DNA from: Chlamydia trachomatis
Lineage (GTDB): Bacteria > Chlamydiota > Chlamydiia > Chlamydiales > JAAKFR01
Length of the DNA: 14,375 bases
NCBI GenBank assembly: GCA_945861315.1
Contig: CAMAUB010000013.1
Location: forward strand, 1-14,375
Direction of reading: 5' to 3'
The translations under genes and the position numbers were made by a program. This document shows, piece by piece, positions 1 to 8,811 of this stretch. Position 1 is the stretch's first letter, and every line of letters starts with the position of its first letter. The notes beneath the pieces were generated by a model that worked only from the letters and a program-made list of their open reading frames with translations, had not been told where the DNA came from and made no database searches.

Positions 1-769
1 TAAGACCATCTAGAAGACTTCCGTTGATCTGCCAGCACATGGTTTGAACGCGCGGGGGATAGAGTCTGGCAATCTCTTCTTCTTTTGATACCATAAAGAC
101 ATCGTAGTTAGACCCGACAAGCAGGCCAACGCGGCAGATTAGATCGAGCATCTGCTCAGCAGAACCTCGCCTATAGGCAACTGTTAATTGAAAAATCTCT
201 TCTGGAGAACGCGTATAGAACATCTGACCAAAACTCGCCATGACACCAAGTTTGTTCTCCACATCTTCCGTTAATATCTGGCTAGTCACTAGAGGATTGA
301 GGAAGATCGGGCCGAGGCGACCACCATTGGGATCAAGTAACCACTCTTGGTCGTAGATTTTGACAACAAGTGCGGCATGGTGCGCGTAGGGGGAAAGAGG
401 AAGCTCTTTGTTGAGAAGAGAGGCTTTTACGTTTTCAATATTCATTGGTTGATTCGTTCCGGGAAGGCTGCCTCCCATCAAATAACTGCAATCTCCAACT
501 TCAAAGAGTTCTAGTAAAAAACGTAAAGCCATCACTCTCTCGAGGCAGACACCTCCCTGACCATAGAGAAGTCCTTCAAGAAATTCTTCGGGATTCTTGA
601 TGTAGTTTGAAAAAGGACCAAAAAGAAAATGGGAGACAAATTCGAAGCGTACCTGATAAACTAGTTGGTACAACCATTGCGCCCGCTCTAGTTTGCTAGA
701 ACGGTGAAAATCCTTCACGGAAAAATTTGGGAAGCGGAGTGTTAATAGATGGAAGACTCGTTGGCGCAT
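1..769 (-). CDS. Arylamine N-acetyltransferase-like protein, 3' end beyond window
   Basis: The minus strand is open from an ATG at 769 to the window edge (256 codons), so the C-terminus is missing. Arylamine N-acetyltransferases move an acetyl group from acetyl-CoA through a catalytic Cys to an arylamine, using a Cys-His-Asp triad. Here a GGVCLE motif (residues 72-77) supplies Cys75, a HH pair gives His130/131, and WLLDPN gives Asp146. The His131-Asp146 spacing of 15 matches the family, but the Cys-His stretch is about 18 residues longer than in the Salmonella enzyme as I recall it. The rest is divergent, so substrate and even acyl donor are uncertain; a transglutaminase-fold relative is the alternative. 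The start has no clear Shine-Dalgarno; a TTG four codons upstream (781) is possible. It is divergent from the pterin synthase gene, with 32 bases between starts. Confidence 0.6.
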   Translation of the reverse strand, partial: MRQRVFHLLTLRFPNFSVKDFHRSSKLERAQWLYQLVYQVRFEFVSHFLFGPFSNYIKNPEEFLEGLLYGQGGVCLERVMALRFLLELFEVGDCSYLMGGSLPGTNQPMNIENVKASLLNKELPLSPYAHHAALVVKIYDQEWLLDPNGGRLGPIFLNPLVTSQILTEDVENKLGVMASFGQMFYTRSPEEIFQLTVAYRRGSAEQMLDLICRVGLLVGSNYDVFMVSKEEEIARLYPPRVQTMCWQINGSLLDGL

Positions 770-772
770 AAT
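742..772 (+). promoter_or_regulatory. Weak candidate promoter for the pterin/aldolase/ligase operon
   Basis: CATAAT at 767-772 matches the -10 consensus at 5 of 6 bases, with TTAATA at 742-747 as a poor -35 (4 of 6) at a long 19-base spacing. Transcription would start near 779, about 23 bases before the ATG at 802. The -10 overlaps the start codon of the opposing acetyltransferase-like gene. This is pattern matching only. Confidence 0.25.
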
Positions 773-801
773 GCGGTCCAAGATAGCAGAAAAAGCTCTC
801 T

Positions 802-1218
802 ATGACAAGAGTAACAAGACAGATAAAGTTCAGCGCGTCTCATCGTCTTTTCAATCCTAAATGGAGCGATGAGAAGAACAACCAAGTTTTTGGGCTTTGT
901 GCGAATGAACTTGGTCATGGCCATAACTATACATTAGAAGTGAGTGTTGAAGGCAGTGTTGACAAAGAGAGCGGCTATATAGTCGATCTAAAACTCTTGA
1001 AAGAGCTAATTAATGAGTTGATTGTGAACCCTTGTGACCACAAACATCTCAATTATCAAGTGCCTTTTCTAAAAAATGTGATTCCCACTGTCGAAAATCT
1101 TGCTGAAGTATTCTTCCACCGGCTCGCACCTGAGGTCGCAAAAATCAGCACGGGATGCCTTCATTCTGTCAAAATCTATGAGACAGACAACAACTGGGCA
1201 GAGTACTCCCATGATTGA
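802..1218 (+). CDS. 6-pyruvoyltetrahydropterin synthase (PTPS-II-like, QueD/COG0720 family)
   Basis: A 138-residue T-fold enzyme. Members act on 7,8-dihydroneopterin triphosphate; the PTPS branch makes 6-pyruvoyltetrahydropterin, the QueD branch makes 6-carboxytetrahydropterin for queuosine. Zinc ligands are His14 (SASH), His39 and His41 (GHGHNY, 38-43). The catalytic Cys33 is separated from the HGH by five residues, the eukaryotic-type spacing, whereas QueD has three. The Asp79-His80 pair (CDHKHL), PTVENLAE (95-102) and YETDNN (126-131) closely resemble animal PTPS. The substrate would be made by FolE, encoded nearby on the other strand. Its stop overlaps the next gene's start by 8 bases, so the two are probably coupled. 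The start at ATG 802 gives the usual family length. A queD label is possible by general homology, but the spacing argues for PTPS. No queC or queE is in the window. Confidence 0.88.
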   Translation: MTRVTRQIKFSASHRLFNPKWSDEKNNQVFGLCANELGHGHNYTLEVSVEGSVDKESGYIVDLKLLKELINELIVNPCDHKHLNYQVPFLKNVIPTVENLAEVFFHRLAPEVAKISTGCLHSVKIYETDNNWAEYSHD

Positions 1219-2461
1219 CGCGCTTTTGGCAGGGATCGAAGAGCAAGAGAGAGAAGATTGCGAAATGCTTCATCTCACAGCTTATGACAATTGTCTTTCA
1301 CAAAAGGCTCGACAGTTGCTTTCTAGCCCCCTCTCTTCGCGCTATCAGCTCGGAACTCTTGCAATGCGGCAGAATGCAGATCCTGTTGCGATGGGTGAGT
1401 TTCTGATGAAGGGGCTTGTTTATGTGGACGATTTTGAAAAACATGCTTTGGCTGCAGCAAAAGAGATGTTTTCATCTTCTGTTTGTGATTTCAGGCCTCT
1501 TTCAGGAATGCATGCCATGCTCACCTCTTTGATTGCACTGACAGCACCTGGAGATGTCATCTATTCGATTGATTGTGATTTGGGTGGACATTTTGCTACG
1601 CAGACTATTTTGAAGTTATTAGATCGAAAATCTTCCCATATTCCTGTTGATAGAAATGCTTTTACCATTGACCTTGATGCCTTTACGCTCGCTGTCAAAA
1701 AACTGCCACCTCAAGCAATCTACTTGGATGTCGGCTGCGCTCTTTTCCCAGTCCCCTTAGCAGATATTCGTGAAATTGTTGGACCCGATGTTTTGATCAT
1801 CTATGATGCTTCGCATACCTTTGGTTTGATCGCTGGGGGGCAGTTCCAAAATCCACTCGTCGAGGGGGCCAACTTGCTTCAGGGCAATACCCATAAAACC
1901 TTTCCGGGACCCCAAAAAGCTATGCTCTGTTTCAAAGAGAGAGAGCTAGCCAACCGTTCTCTTGACTTGTTGACGGCTGGCTTGATTTCCTCTCCACATC
2001 TACATCATTGTCTTGCTCTCTACTTAACCCTTCTGGAAATGCAACAGTTTGGAAAAGAGTATGCCATGCAGATGGTAAAGAATGCTCAAACGCTCGCTTC
2101 AATGCTCAAAACTTTAGGTATCGAGGTGCTTGCTGAAGAGAGAGGATTTACAAAAAGCAATGTCCTCTTGATCCGGGGTGATTCTGTGGGTGGTCACCAA
2201 GCCGCTTGTCACAAGCTCTACGACTGCCATATTGCGACAAATTCGAGGCACGGTTTTGGGGAAGAAGTGATTCGCGTCGGTGTACAAGAGGTTACACGAA
2301 GAGGGATGAAAGAGGAAGAAATGGAAACGATTGCCTTATTTTTCAAAAAGGCATTAATCGAGAAGAAAAGTAGTAGAGAGTTGAAAGAGGAGATTAAATC
2401 CTTTACCAAGAACTATCAAGAGGTACATTTTTCGTTTGACAAAGAAACTTGCTATTGTTGA
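1211..2461 (+). CDS. PLP enzyme of the serine hydroxymethyltransferase fold (aldolase/transaldolase-like)
   Basis: A 416-residue fold-type I pyridoxal-phosphate protein. The order of motifs follows GlyA: a PLSG loop (SGMHAML), DLGGH for the GGH loop, YDASH with Asp199 and His202 against the PLP ring, NTHKTFPGP with the Schiff-base Lys229, and VIRVGVQEVTRRG with Arg355 for the substrate carboxylate. The N-terminal YAEGYPGxRYYGG-type segment that holds the catalytic Glu and part of the folate site in true SHMT is not recognisable; RYQLG stands where KYAEG is expected, putting Leu for Glu. I therefore infer a folate-independent aldolase, transaldolase or side-chain exchange on a beta-hydroxy amino acid rather than housekeeping glyA. 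ATG 1211 is chosen because the upstream extension overlaps the pterin synthase gene in another frame. The 3' end overlaps the ATP-grasp gene by 26 bases. Confidence 0.8.
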   Translation: MIDALLAGIEEQEREDCEMLHLTAYDNCLSQKARQLLSSPLSSRYQLGTLAMRQNADPVAMGEFLMKGLVYVDDFEKHALAAAKEMFSSSVCDFRPLSGMHAMLTSLIALTAPGDVIYSIDCDLGGHFATQTILKLLDRKSSHIPVDRNAFTIDLDAFTLAVKKLPPQAIYLDVGCALFPVPLADIREIVGPDVLIIYDASHTFGLIAGGQFQNPLVEGANLLQGNTHKTFPGPQKAMLCFKERELANRSLDLLTAGLISSPHLHHCLALYLTLLEMQQFGKEYAMQMVKNAQTLASMLKTLGIEVLAEERGFTKSNVLLIRGDSVGGHQAACHKLYDCHIATNSRHGFGEEVIRVGVQEVTRRGMKEEEMETIALFFKKALIEKKSSRELKEEIKSFTKNYQEVHFSFDKETCYC

Positions 2462-3641
2462 TCCCTATTTTTCAGGAGCTCCCCTGCGCTATGTAGCGGA
2501 GAGTCTTGGTTATGAAGTGATTGCTATTCAATCAAATGCAAAGGCAATCATGCCTCCACCTAAAGATCCTTTTCGTTTTGTCTATGATGATCAAATCGAT
2601 ACTTTGAGAAAGTGGCAGCCAGCTGCACTCTTTGCTGGAACAGAAAATGGTGTACTACTCGCTGATGAGCTATCAGAAAAGCTTAATCTGCTTTCTAATG
2701 GCACAAAACTCTCACTGGCGCGTAGAGACAAGGCCGCGATGAAAGAAGTCTTCTGTGAGAAGCAAATTCCGTGCGCAAAATTCACCAGATTTCAAGAGGT
2801 AGAAGAGCTCAGAGAATGGATGAAAAATGAGCGACTCTCTTTTCCGATCGTAGTAAAGCCTCAGATGGCTTTTGGATCGATCAATGTCTCGATATGCAGG
2901 AGCGCAAGAGAGCTTGTCGTTGCGTGTAAACTTCTGAAAAACCAAGATTTGACCCCTTTTGGCATTGAAAACTCAGGTTATTTGGCTGAGGAGTTTATAC
3001 CGGGTGAGGAATATGCCATCGATCTGATTGGAAATGGGCAAAGACATTTTATCACAGATATCTGGCTCTATGAGCGGCGGGAATTTTCCCGGGGCAGGAA
3101 TGCCTATGTATCGGCGAATCTAGTAGATCCAAAAGAAGAGTCAGAGCTTGTGGAAAAGCTTGCAGAGATTTCTGTGAGGGCTGTCCAAGCTCTTGGCATC
3201 CGCTATGGCTGTGCTCAAGTTGAGGTCAAAGTCAATTCTAGCCATATCTCAGTCCTGGAGGTAGGGGCTCGCATTGCAGGAGCAGGTTTAGTACACCACG
3301 CTGCAAAGGTCACAGGCCAAGATGTAGAGAGGGCTCATATCGAAGCCTTTCTCGGAATCGATTTTATCTTTAAACCGATCTATCAACTAAATGCCTATAC
3401 AATAGTAGTCTTTCTTACGAATCAAAGCACAGGTGCGATCAGGGAAATTTGTGGTTTGAAAGATATTCAACAACTACCTTCCTTCCAGGAGTTTTTTTTA
3501 AAAGTACAGCTAGGAGATTTTGTCTCTCCTACAGTCGATCTTGTGGGCTCACCAGGCACTGTGCTCTTGCGTTCTTCTAGCAAAAAGCAGATCGAGCAAG
3601 ACGCTCGTCTTTGTCATGAGCTTTTCAGGTTAAAAACTTAA
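2436..3641 (+). CDS. ATP-grasp carboxylate-amine ligase
   Basis: A 401-residue ATP-grasp protein. The family forms an acyl-phosphate on a carboxylate and joins it to an amine or thiol. Visible parts are an N-terminal Rossmann-like domain ([10 protein letters not shown], 5-14), ATP-binding Lys141 in [13 protein letters not shown], the hinge [13 protein letters not shown] (184-196), and the metal-binding end QVEVKV (261-266) with [11 protein letters not shown] (274-284). The usual E-x-N-x-R metal motif reads E-V-G-A-R here, a variant I associate with L-amino-acid ligase-type members. It best resembles dipeptide/amino-acid ligases rather than PurK or carbamoyl-phosphate synthase; its substrates cannot be read from sequence. 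The start is probably TTG at 2436, giving [10 protein letters not shown], with AAGAGG at 2418-2423 about 12 bases upstream. It is third in the pterin operon and ends convergently into folE with 17 bases shared. Confidence 0.85.
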   Translation: MTKKLAIVDPYFSGAPLRYVAESLGYEVIAIQSNAKAIMPPPKDPFRFVYDDQIDTLRKWQPAALFAGTENGVLLADELSEKLNLLSNGTKLSLARRDKAAMKEVFCEKQIPCAKFTRFQEVEELREWMKNERLSFPIVVKPQMAFGSINVSICRSARELVVACKLLKNQDLTPFGIENSGYLAEEFIPGEEYAIDLIGNGQRHFITDIWLYERREFSRGRNAYVSANLVDPKEESELVEKLAEISVRAVQALGIRYGCAQVEVKVNSSHISVLEVGARIAGAGLVHHAAKVTGQDVERAHIEAFLGIDFIFKPIYQLNAYTIVVFLTNQSTGAIREICGLKDIQQLPSFQEFFLKVQLGDFVSPTVDLVGSPGTVLLRSSSKKQIEQDARLCHELFRLKT

Positions 3642-4185
3642 GAAACTCTAGCTTTTTTTCAGGATCGGTTCCAAATTGGCCAAGCATTGCAGTTGTAACC
3701 ATCGAAGCGCATTGGCTTTGTATGCCGCGCATCTTCATGCAGAGGTGAGAAGCTTCCATGACAACACCCACACCTTTTGCTCCTATTGCATCTTCAATAG
3801 CATGCGCAATCTGGTAGGTGAGCTCCTCTTGGATTTGCAGTCTCCTTGCAAAAACATCAACAATCCGTGCCACCTTGGAGAGGCCTAGCACCTTGCCATC
3901 GGGCAAATAGCCGATGTGGCATTTTCCAAAGAAGGGGAGCAGGTGATGCTCGCAAAGCGAATAGAATTCCATATCTTTGATGATAACCATCTCTTTTGCC
4001 TGTGAGATAAAGATGGCGTCGTTGATGATTTCAGCAAGATTTTGTCTATAGCCACGTGTAAGGAAGCGCATAGCATTGGCAGCTCTCTCAGGTGTGTTCT
4101 GCAGCCCCTCTCGATCCGGATCTTCTCCGATCTCAACTAGCAGGTTGTGATAAGTTTGCGTGAGTGATGATTCAAGAACAGTCAT
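3625..4185 (-). CDS. folE: GTP cyclohydrolase I (type IA)
   Basis: A 186-residue enzyme that opens and recloses GTP to 7,8-dihydroneopterin triphosphate, the first step to folate, tetrahydrobiopterin and queuosine. It acts in the cytosol as a toroidal multimer. Zinc ligands Cys78 and His81 lie in [10 protein letters not shown], and Cys149 lies in [10 protein letters not shown]; all three are present, so this is the zinc-dependent IA form. TPERAANAM (31-39) and the GLSKVARIV segment (101-109) are also typical. It is short, lacking the N-terminal extension of the E. coli enzyme. It is convergent with the ATP-grasp gene and divergent from the methyltransferase gene, so it is expressed separately from the operon that contains the pterin synthase using its product. 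Folate synthesis is an equally valid use. Confidence 0.96.
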   Translation of the reverse strand: MTVLESSLTQTYHNLLVEIGEDPDREGLQNTPERAANAMRFLTRGYRQNLAEIINDAIFISQAKEMVIIKDMEFYSLCEHHLLPFFGKCHIGYLPDGKVLGLSKVARIVDVFARRLQIQEELTYQIAHAIEDAIGAKGVGVVMEASHLCMKMRGIQSQCASMVTTAMLGQFGTDPEKKLEFLKFLT

Positions 4186-4192
4186 GCCAAAT

Positions 4193-4221
4193 ATCTTATA
4201 TCAAGATTAAGTCAAAGTCAA
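4193..4221 (-). promoter_or_regulatory. Candidate folE promoter
   Basis: On the minus strand, TTGACT (4216-4221) and TAAGAT (4193-4198) are separated by 17 bases. A second TTGACT lies directly beside the first (4210-4215), forming a 6-base tandem repeat. The start codon at 4185 would then be almost at the 5' end of the transcript, so translation would be leaderless or nearly so. The -10 matches at only 4 of 6 positions. Confidence 0.35.
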
Positions 4222-4251
4222 ATGCAGAAAGTGTAGCAGTCTATTCGCCGA

Positions 4252-4280
4252 TTGACATATTAAAAACACAACTGTATAAG
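4252..4280 (+). promoter_or_regulatory. Near-consensus sigma70-type promoter for the methyltransferase gene
   Basis: TTGACA (4252-4257), a perfect -35, is followed after exactly 17 bases by TATAAG (4275-4280), matching the -10 at 5 of 6 bases. Transcription would begin near 4287, leaving a leader of about 27 bases before ATG 4314. It is the strongest promoter-like sequence in the window. It supports the start at 4314 over the in-frame upstream codons, which would lie partly upstream of the transcript. Confidence 0.65.
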
Positions 4281-4303
4281 TCTAGTCTTCTTACATTACA
4301 AAA

Positions 4304-4308
4304 AAGGA
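4304..4308 (+). promoter_or_regulatory. Ribosome binding site deciding the methyltransferase start
   Basis: AAGGA lies 5 bases before ATG 4314. Few starts in this window have such a clear Shine-Dalgarno, so this site fixes the start codon. Confidence 0.7.
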
Positions 4309-4313
4309 ATTTT

Positions 4314-5297
4314 ATGCCTGGGTTTGGCTCTGCTTTTCAATGGACTAGATTTTCTTCGATTCTAGCTACGCTATTTTTCGCCATTTCAAATGTCCATGGA
4401 TTAGTCGCAACCTCTGGACACACAGAAAATGGCACCAACTGGGATAAGGATGGCATAAGTACTTATGCCAGAATGAAACATGGGCCCGATGGAGCTCTAT
4501 TTCTTGACCCATATTTTTTACCTTATTTATTCAATCTCGATGGTCAAATACTTTTAGATGCTGGTTGTGGGGCAGGTCCTTGGGGCATCATTGCCGCAAA
4601 AAATGGAGCCATTGTTTATGGAATAGATATTCAAAGTGGAATGATTGAGAAGTCAAAACAAGCTGCCAGAGAAGAACTTGTTGAAAACACTACCTCTTTT
4701 GTGGTAGGAGATCTCGCTTTGTTGCCTTATCCGGATAATTTTTTCGATAGAGCAATCAGTATTAATGTTGGTTGTAATTTGCCTTCTTTAGAACCACACT
4801 TACAAGAATTAAACAGAGTTTTAAAGAAAGGTGGGGTAGCTATTATCACAGCACCTACTTCTTTTGGAACAGTATTTACCGATGGAAAAAGGCTGCATGA
4901 AGAGGTCATTAATTCTATCAATCAATCGCTTATGGATCATCAAGTGGTGGATCAAGACTCTTTTTTGCAAACAATTCAAGGCTTAGATGAAATATATCGT
5001 GCCACTTTTGCAAAAAAACAAGGTCAATGGTCATTAGTAGTTGATGAAGCAGTGCTAGAATCGGGAGAGCAAATTTGGCGCAAACTCCCCATGATGATGG
5101 TGCCAAATCATTATCATTCTGAACATGAATATACATCTCTTTTTATCAAGGAAGGTTTCGATATTAAGCAGGTCTACCGCTCCTGCTTTGCGAACGAACA
5201 AGAGAGGGAGAAATATAACGAAAATAGGAATGATACTCTTGGTAATGAATACGTTATGTCACCAGCATTTGTGGTATTTGTCGTAGAAAAGTCATAA
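4314..5297 (+). CDS. SAM-dependent class I methyltransferase with signal-peptide-like N-terminus
   Basis: A 327-residue protein. The SAM-binding core shows motif I LDAGCGAGPWG (81-91), the acidic Asp105 after the second strand (YGIDIQ), GDLALLPYPDNFFD (132-145) and a RVLKKGGVAIITAP strand (168-181), typical of Methyltransf_11/25-type small-molecule methyltransferases. Before the core, residues 11-31 form a hydrophobic stretch after two positively charged or polar turns, followed by small residues (HGLVATSG). This resembles a signal peptide or a single membrane anchor, unusual for a SAM enzyme. The N-terminal tail after it (HTENGTNWDKDG) is polar. The substrate is unknown. It has its own promoter and ends 11 bases from the end of eno. 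The start at 4314 is supported by AAGGA; an in-frame extension to 4164 would run through the folE start and is unlikely. Confidence 0.82.
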   Translation: MPGFGSAFQWTRFSSILATLFFAISNVHGLVATSGHTENGTNWDKDGISTYARMKHGPDGALFLDPYFLPYLFNLDGQILLDAGCGAGPWGIIAAKNGAIVYGIDIQSGMIEKSKQAAREELVENTTSFVVGDLALLPYPDNFFDRAISINVGCNLPSLEPHLQELNRVLKKGGVAIITAPTSFGTVFTDGKRLHEEVINSINQSLMDHQVVDQDSFLQTIQGLDEIYRATFAKKQGQWSLVVDEAVLESGEQIWRKLPMMMVPNHYHSEHEYTSLFIKEGFDIKQVYRSCFANEQEREKYNENRNDTLGNEYVMSPAFVVFVVEKS

Positions 5298-5308
5298 AAG
5301 AAGATACT

Positions 5309-7067
<1,759 letters not shown>

Positions 7068-7088
<21 letters not shown>

Positions 7089-8111
7089 TTTTAAATAGGA
7101 GTCAAAACGTATGGGTGTGATTGTTTGATCTTCGACAGCCTTTTGAACAGCGCAAGAGGGTTCATGTGTATGAGAGCAATTGGGAAATTTACACCGCTCT
7201 GCTGCCTTTGCAATTTCAGGAAAATAGGTGTAAAGATCATCCAGCTGTAGATCCCAAACTCCAAAGCTGCGAATTCCGGGAGTATCGATGCAAAACCCTC
7301 CAAATTTTAGGGGAATGAGCTGAGCACTTGAGGTCGTGTGAGTGCCTTTTAAAGTTTTTTCAATAAGATCACCAATCGGCAGAGATAAATTGGCAAGTTC
7401 ATTGATCAAAGATGATTTACCCACTCCAGATTGGCCAGAAAAGACAGAAGCTTTCCCTTTCATCACTTTTTTAAGTGTGGGAAAGCCTTTTTTATTGAAG
7501 GCACTCATGCAGATGACAGTAAATCCAAGAGCTCGGTAGGTTTTAACAAAAGTGCGATACAATTTTTCCTCTAAGCTCCCTTTTTCAAGTAAGTCTATCT
7601 TATTTACAACAATGATTGGTTTCATATTTCCTTTCAGTGTTGCAATGATGTAGCGGTCGACAAGTGCTGGCCTCAACGCTGGGCTGACAACAGAGGTTGT
7701 GATGAGCACTTGGTCGAGATTGGCTGCAAGTAGCTGCTCTTTATTTGCTTTGATGCGAGATAAAACTGATTTCCTCTCCTCTACACGAGCGATTCGCTTT
7801 TCAATTGGATCAAAATAAACAAAATCTCCTACCGCAATGAGATTCTTCTGTTTGGTTTTCTCTTTTTTGAGCAAGCCTCGCAAGGTGCAAATAAAGATCT
7901 CTTGTTTGTGATCGACTAGAATGTTTTCTGAGTAAATAGCTAAGATGCGTCCGAAGATAAGATTTTTATCAAGAAGGGTTTCCTCCCTTTTTTTATCCCA
8001 CTTATTTTCCCACTTCTGTTGGTCAGTTTTTTTGAATTTCGATCGATCACGGTTGGTTTTGATCTTTCGTTGATTTTTACGCTCTTTTTTTGTGAAGAGA
8101 TCGTCTTTCAT
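7068..8111 (-). CDS. rsgA: Ribosome small-subunit maturation GTPase RsgA
   Basis: A 347-residue circularly permuted GTPase that checks late 30S assembly and is activated by the ribosome. The permuted order is clear: G4 NKID (170-173), then the P-loop GQSGVGKSS (226-234), the G2 region GTHTTSS (256-262) and G3 DTPG (276-279). An OB-fold domain (about 50-115) precedes these. The C-terminal zinc site Cys307-x4-Cys312-x-His314-x5-Cys320 has exactly the RsgA spacing. The first 45 residues are very rich in Lys and Arg, fitting rRNA contact. Its ATG overlaps the stop of the upstream RNA methyltransferase gene as ATGA, so the two are coupled. The 3' end shares 21 bases with the convergent sigma gene. 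Confidence 0.96.
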
Positions 8112-8794
8112 AGGTAATACATAAGGATAGCGCCTGCTGCGGCTACGTTTAAGGATTCCATATTTGCAATTGGGATAGTAATTCTAGTTCCCCACTTTTT
8201 CATTTTTTCAGAAACTCCATGCGCTTCATTACTTAAGACAAGCATCGGTTTTTGAGGTTTAGCGATTTGTTGCAAATTTTGCCCACTTAGATCTGCAATA
8301 AGAGGTGTAAAGCCAATGGATAAAGAGTTCAAATCTTCAAAAGAACCCATTTTATAGGGAAGGGAAAAAAGAGCCGCCCGCGAGGAGCGCATGACTTTAT
8401 CATTAAAAGGGTCAACTGAATTTGGAAGAATAAAAACTCCCTCCCAGCCAAGGGCAACAGCTGTACGCAGCAAGGTGCCAAGATTACCCGGATCGGCTAT
8501 ATGATCAATGACAAGAAGTTTTGAAAAAGAGTCTAGGGATTGCTGTTTTGGCATCGGGAATTCGGCAATAGTCTCATTAAAAGTTGAAAGGCCGCTAACT
8601 TTTCTCAAAATGTTTTCGGTTACACGCTCTTTTGTGAAAACCTCTTTAGGTGCTCTCTTTTGCATCACTTCGGCTACGAGCCTATTTCCCATGAGAAGAA
8701 CTGAGTCTTGTTCATGTCGATAGAGCGCAGAATCGCGCAATTTAACAAAATGTTTGACAATGGGATGTAGAAGGCTTGAGATTTTATTTGGCAT
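8108..8794 (-). CDS. TrmH/SpoU-family RNA 2'-O-ribose methyltransferase
   Basis: A 228-residue SPOUT enzyme that would methylate a ribose in rRNA or tRNA with SAM. The three family motifs are intact: DPGNLGTLLRTA (101-112, with Asn104 and Arg110), LSNEAHGVS (187-195, with Glu190) and IPIANMESLNVAAAGAI (207-223, with Ser214 and Asn216), which form the trefoil knot. Residues 1-90 form the smaller N-terminal RNA-binding part; the GNRLVAEVM segment resembles the rRNA-type subgroup, so a 23S rRNA target is more likely than tRNA-Gly18. ATG 8794 is preferred to the TTG at 8812. It is divergent from the RsbU-like gene, with 17 bases between starts, and coupled to rsgA, making a ribosome-biogenesis pair. 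The exact modified nucleotide cannot be read from sequence. Confidence 0.9.
   Translation of the reverse strand: MPNKISSLLHPIVKHFVKLRDSALYRHEQDSVLLMGNRLVAEVMQKRAPKEVFTKERVTENILRKVSGLSTFNETIAEFPMPKQQSLDSFSKLLVIDHIADPGNLGTLLRTAVALGWEGVFILPNSVDPFNDKVMRSSRAALFSLPYKMGSFEDLNSLSIGFTPLIADLSGQNLQQIAKPQKPMLVLSNEAHGVSEKMKKWGTRITIPIANMESLNVAAAGAILMYYL
8754..8782 (+). promoter_or_regulatory. Weak candidate promoter for the phosphatase operon
   Basis: A perfect TTGACA lies at 8754-8759, and 17 bases on is TGAGAT (8777-8782), a poor -10 with 3 of 6 matches. The start would be near 8790, about 22 bases before ATG 8812. It lies wholly within the opposing RNA methyltransferase gene. The -35 is striking but the -10 is weak. 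Confidence 0.25.
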
Positions 8795-8811
8795 ACGATC
8801 AATATGAAACA

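Noticed and set aside
1..20. Stop codon ending the acetyltransferase-like gene at 10-12
   Set aside because: This came from miscounting the run of five G at 54-58. With the correct count the frame stays open to the window edge, so there is no frameshift or stop.
802..1218. Calling the first operon gene queD (queuosine pathway)
   Set aside because: The catalytic Cys is five residues from HGH, not three, and no queC or queE is in view. PTPS-II fits better, though general annotation pipelines would print QueD.
1211..2461. Calling the PLP gene glyA
   Set aside because: The folate-site motifs and the catalytic Glu are missing; only the PLP core resembles GlyA.
4164..4313. 50-residue N-terminal extension of the methyltransferase
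   Set aside because: It overlaps the folE start, looks non-conserved and would begin upstream of the best promoter; AAGGA before ATG 4314 decides the start.
5298..5308. Bidirectional terminator between the methyltransferase and eno
   Set aside because: The gap is only 11 bases and I could find no GC-rich stem followed by a T run on either strand.
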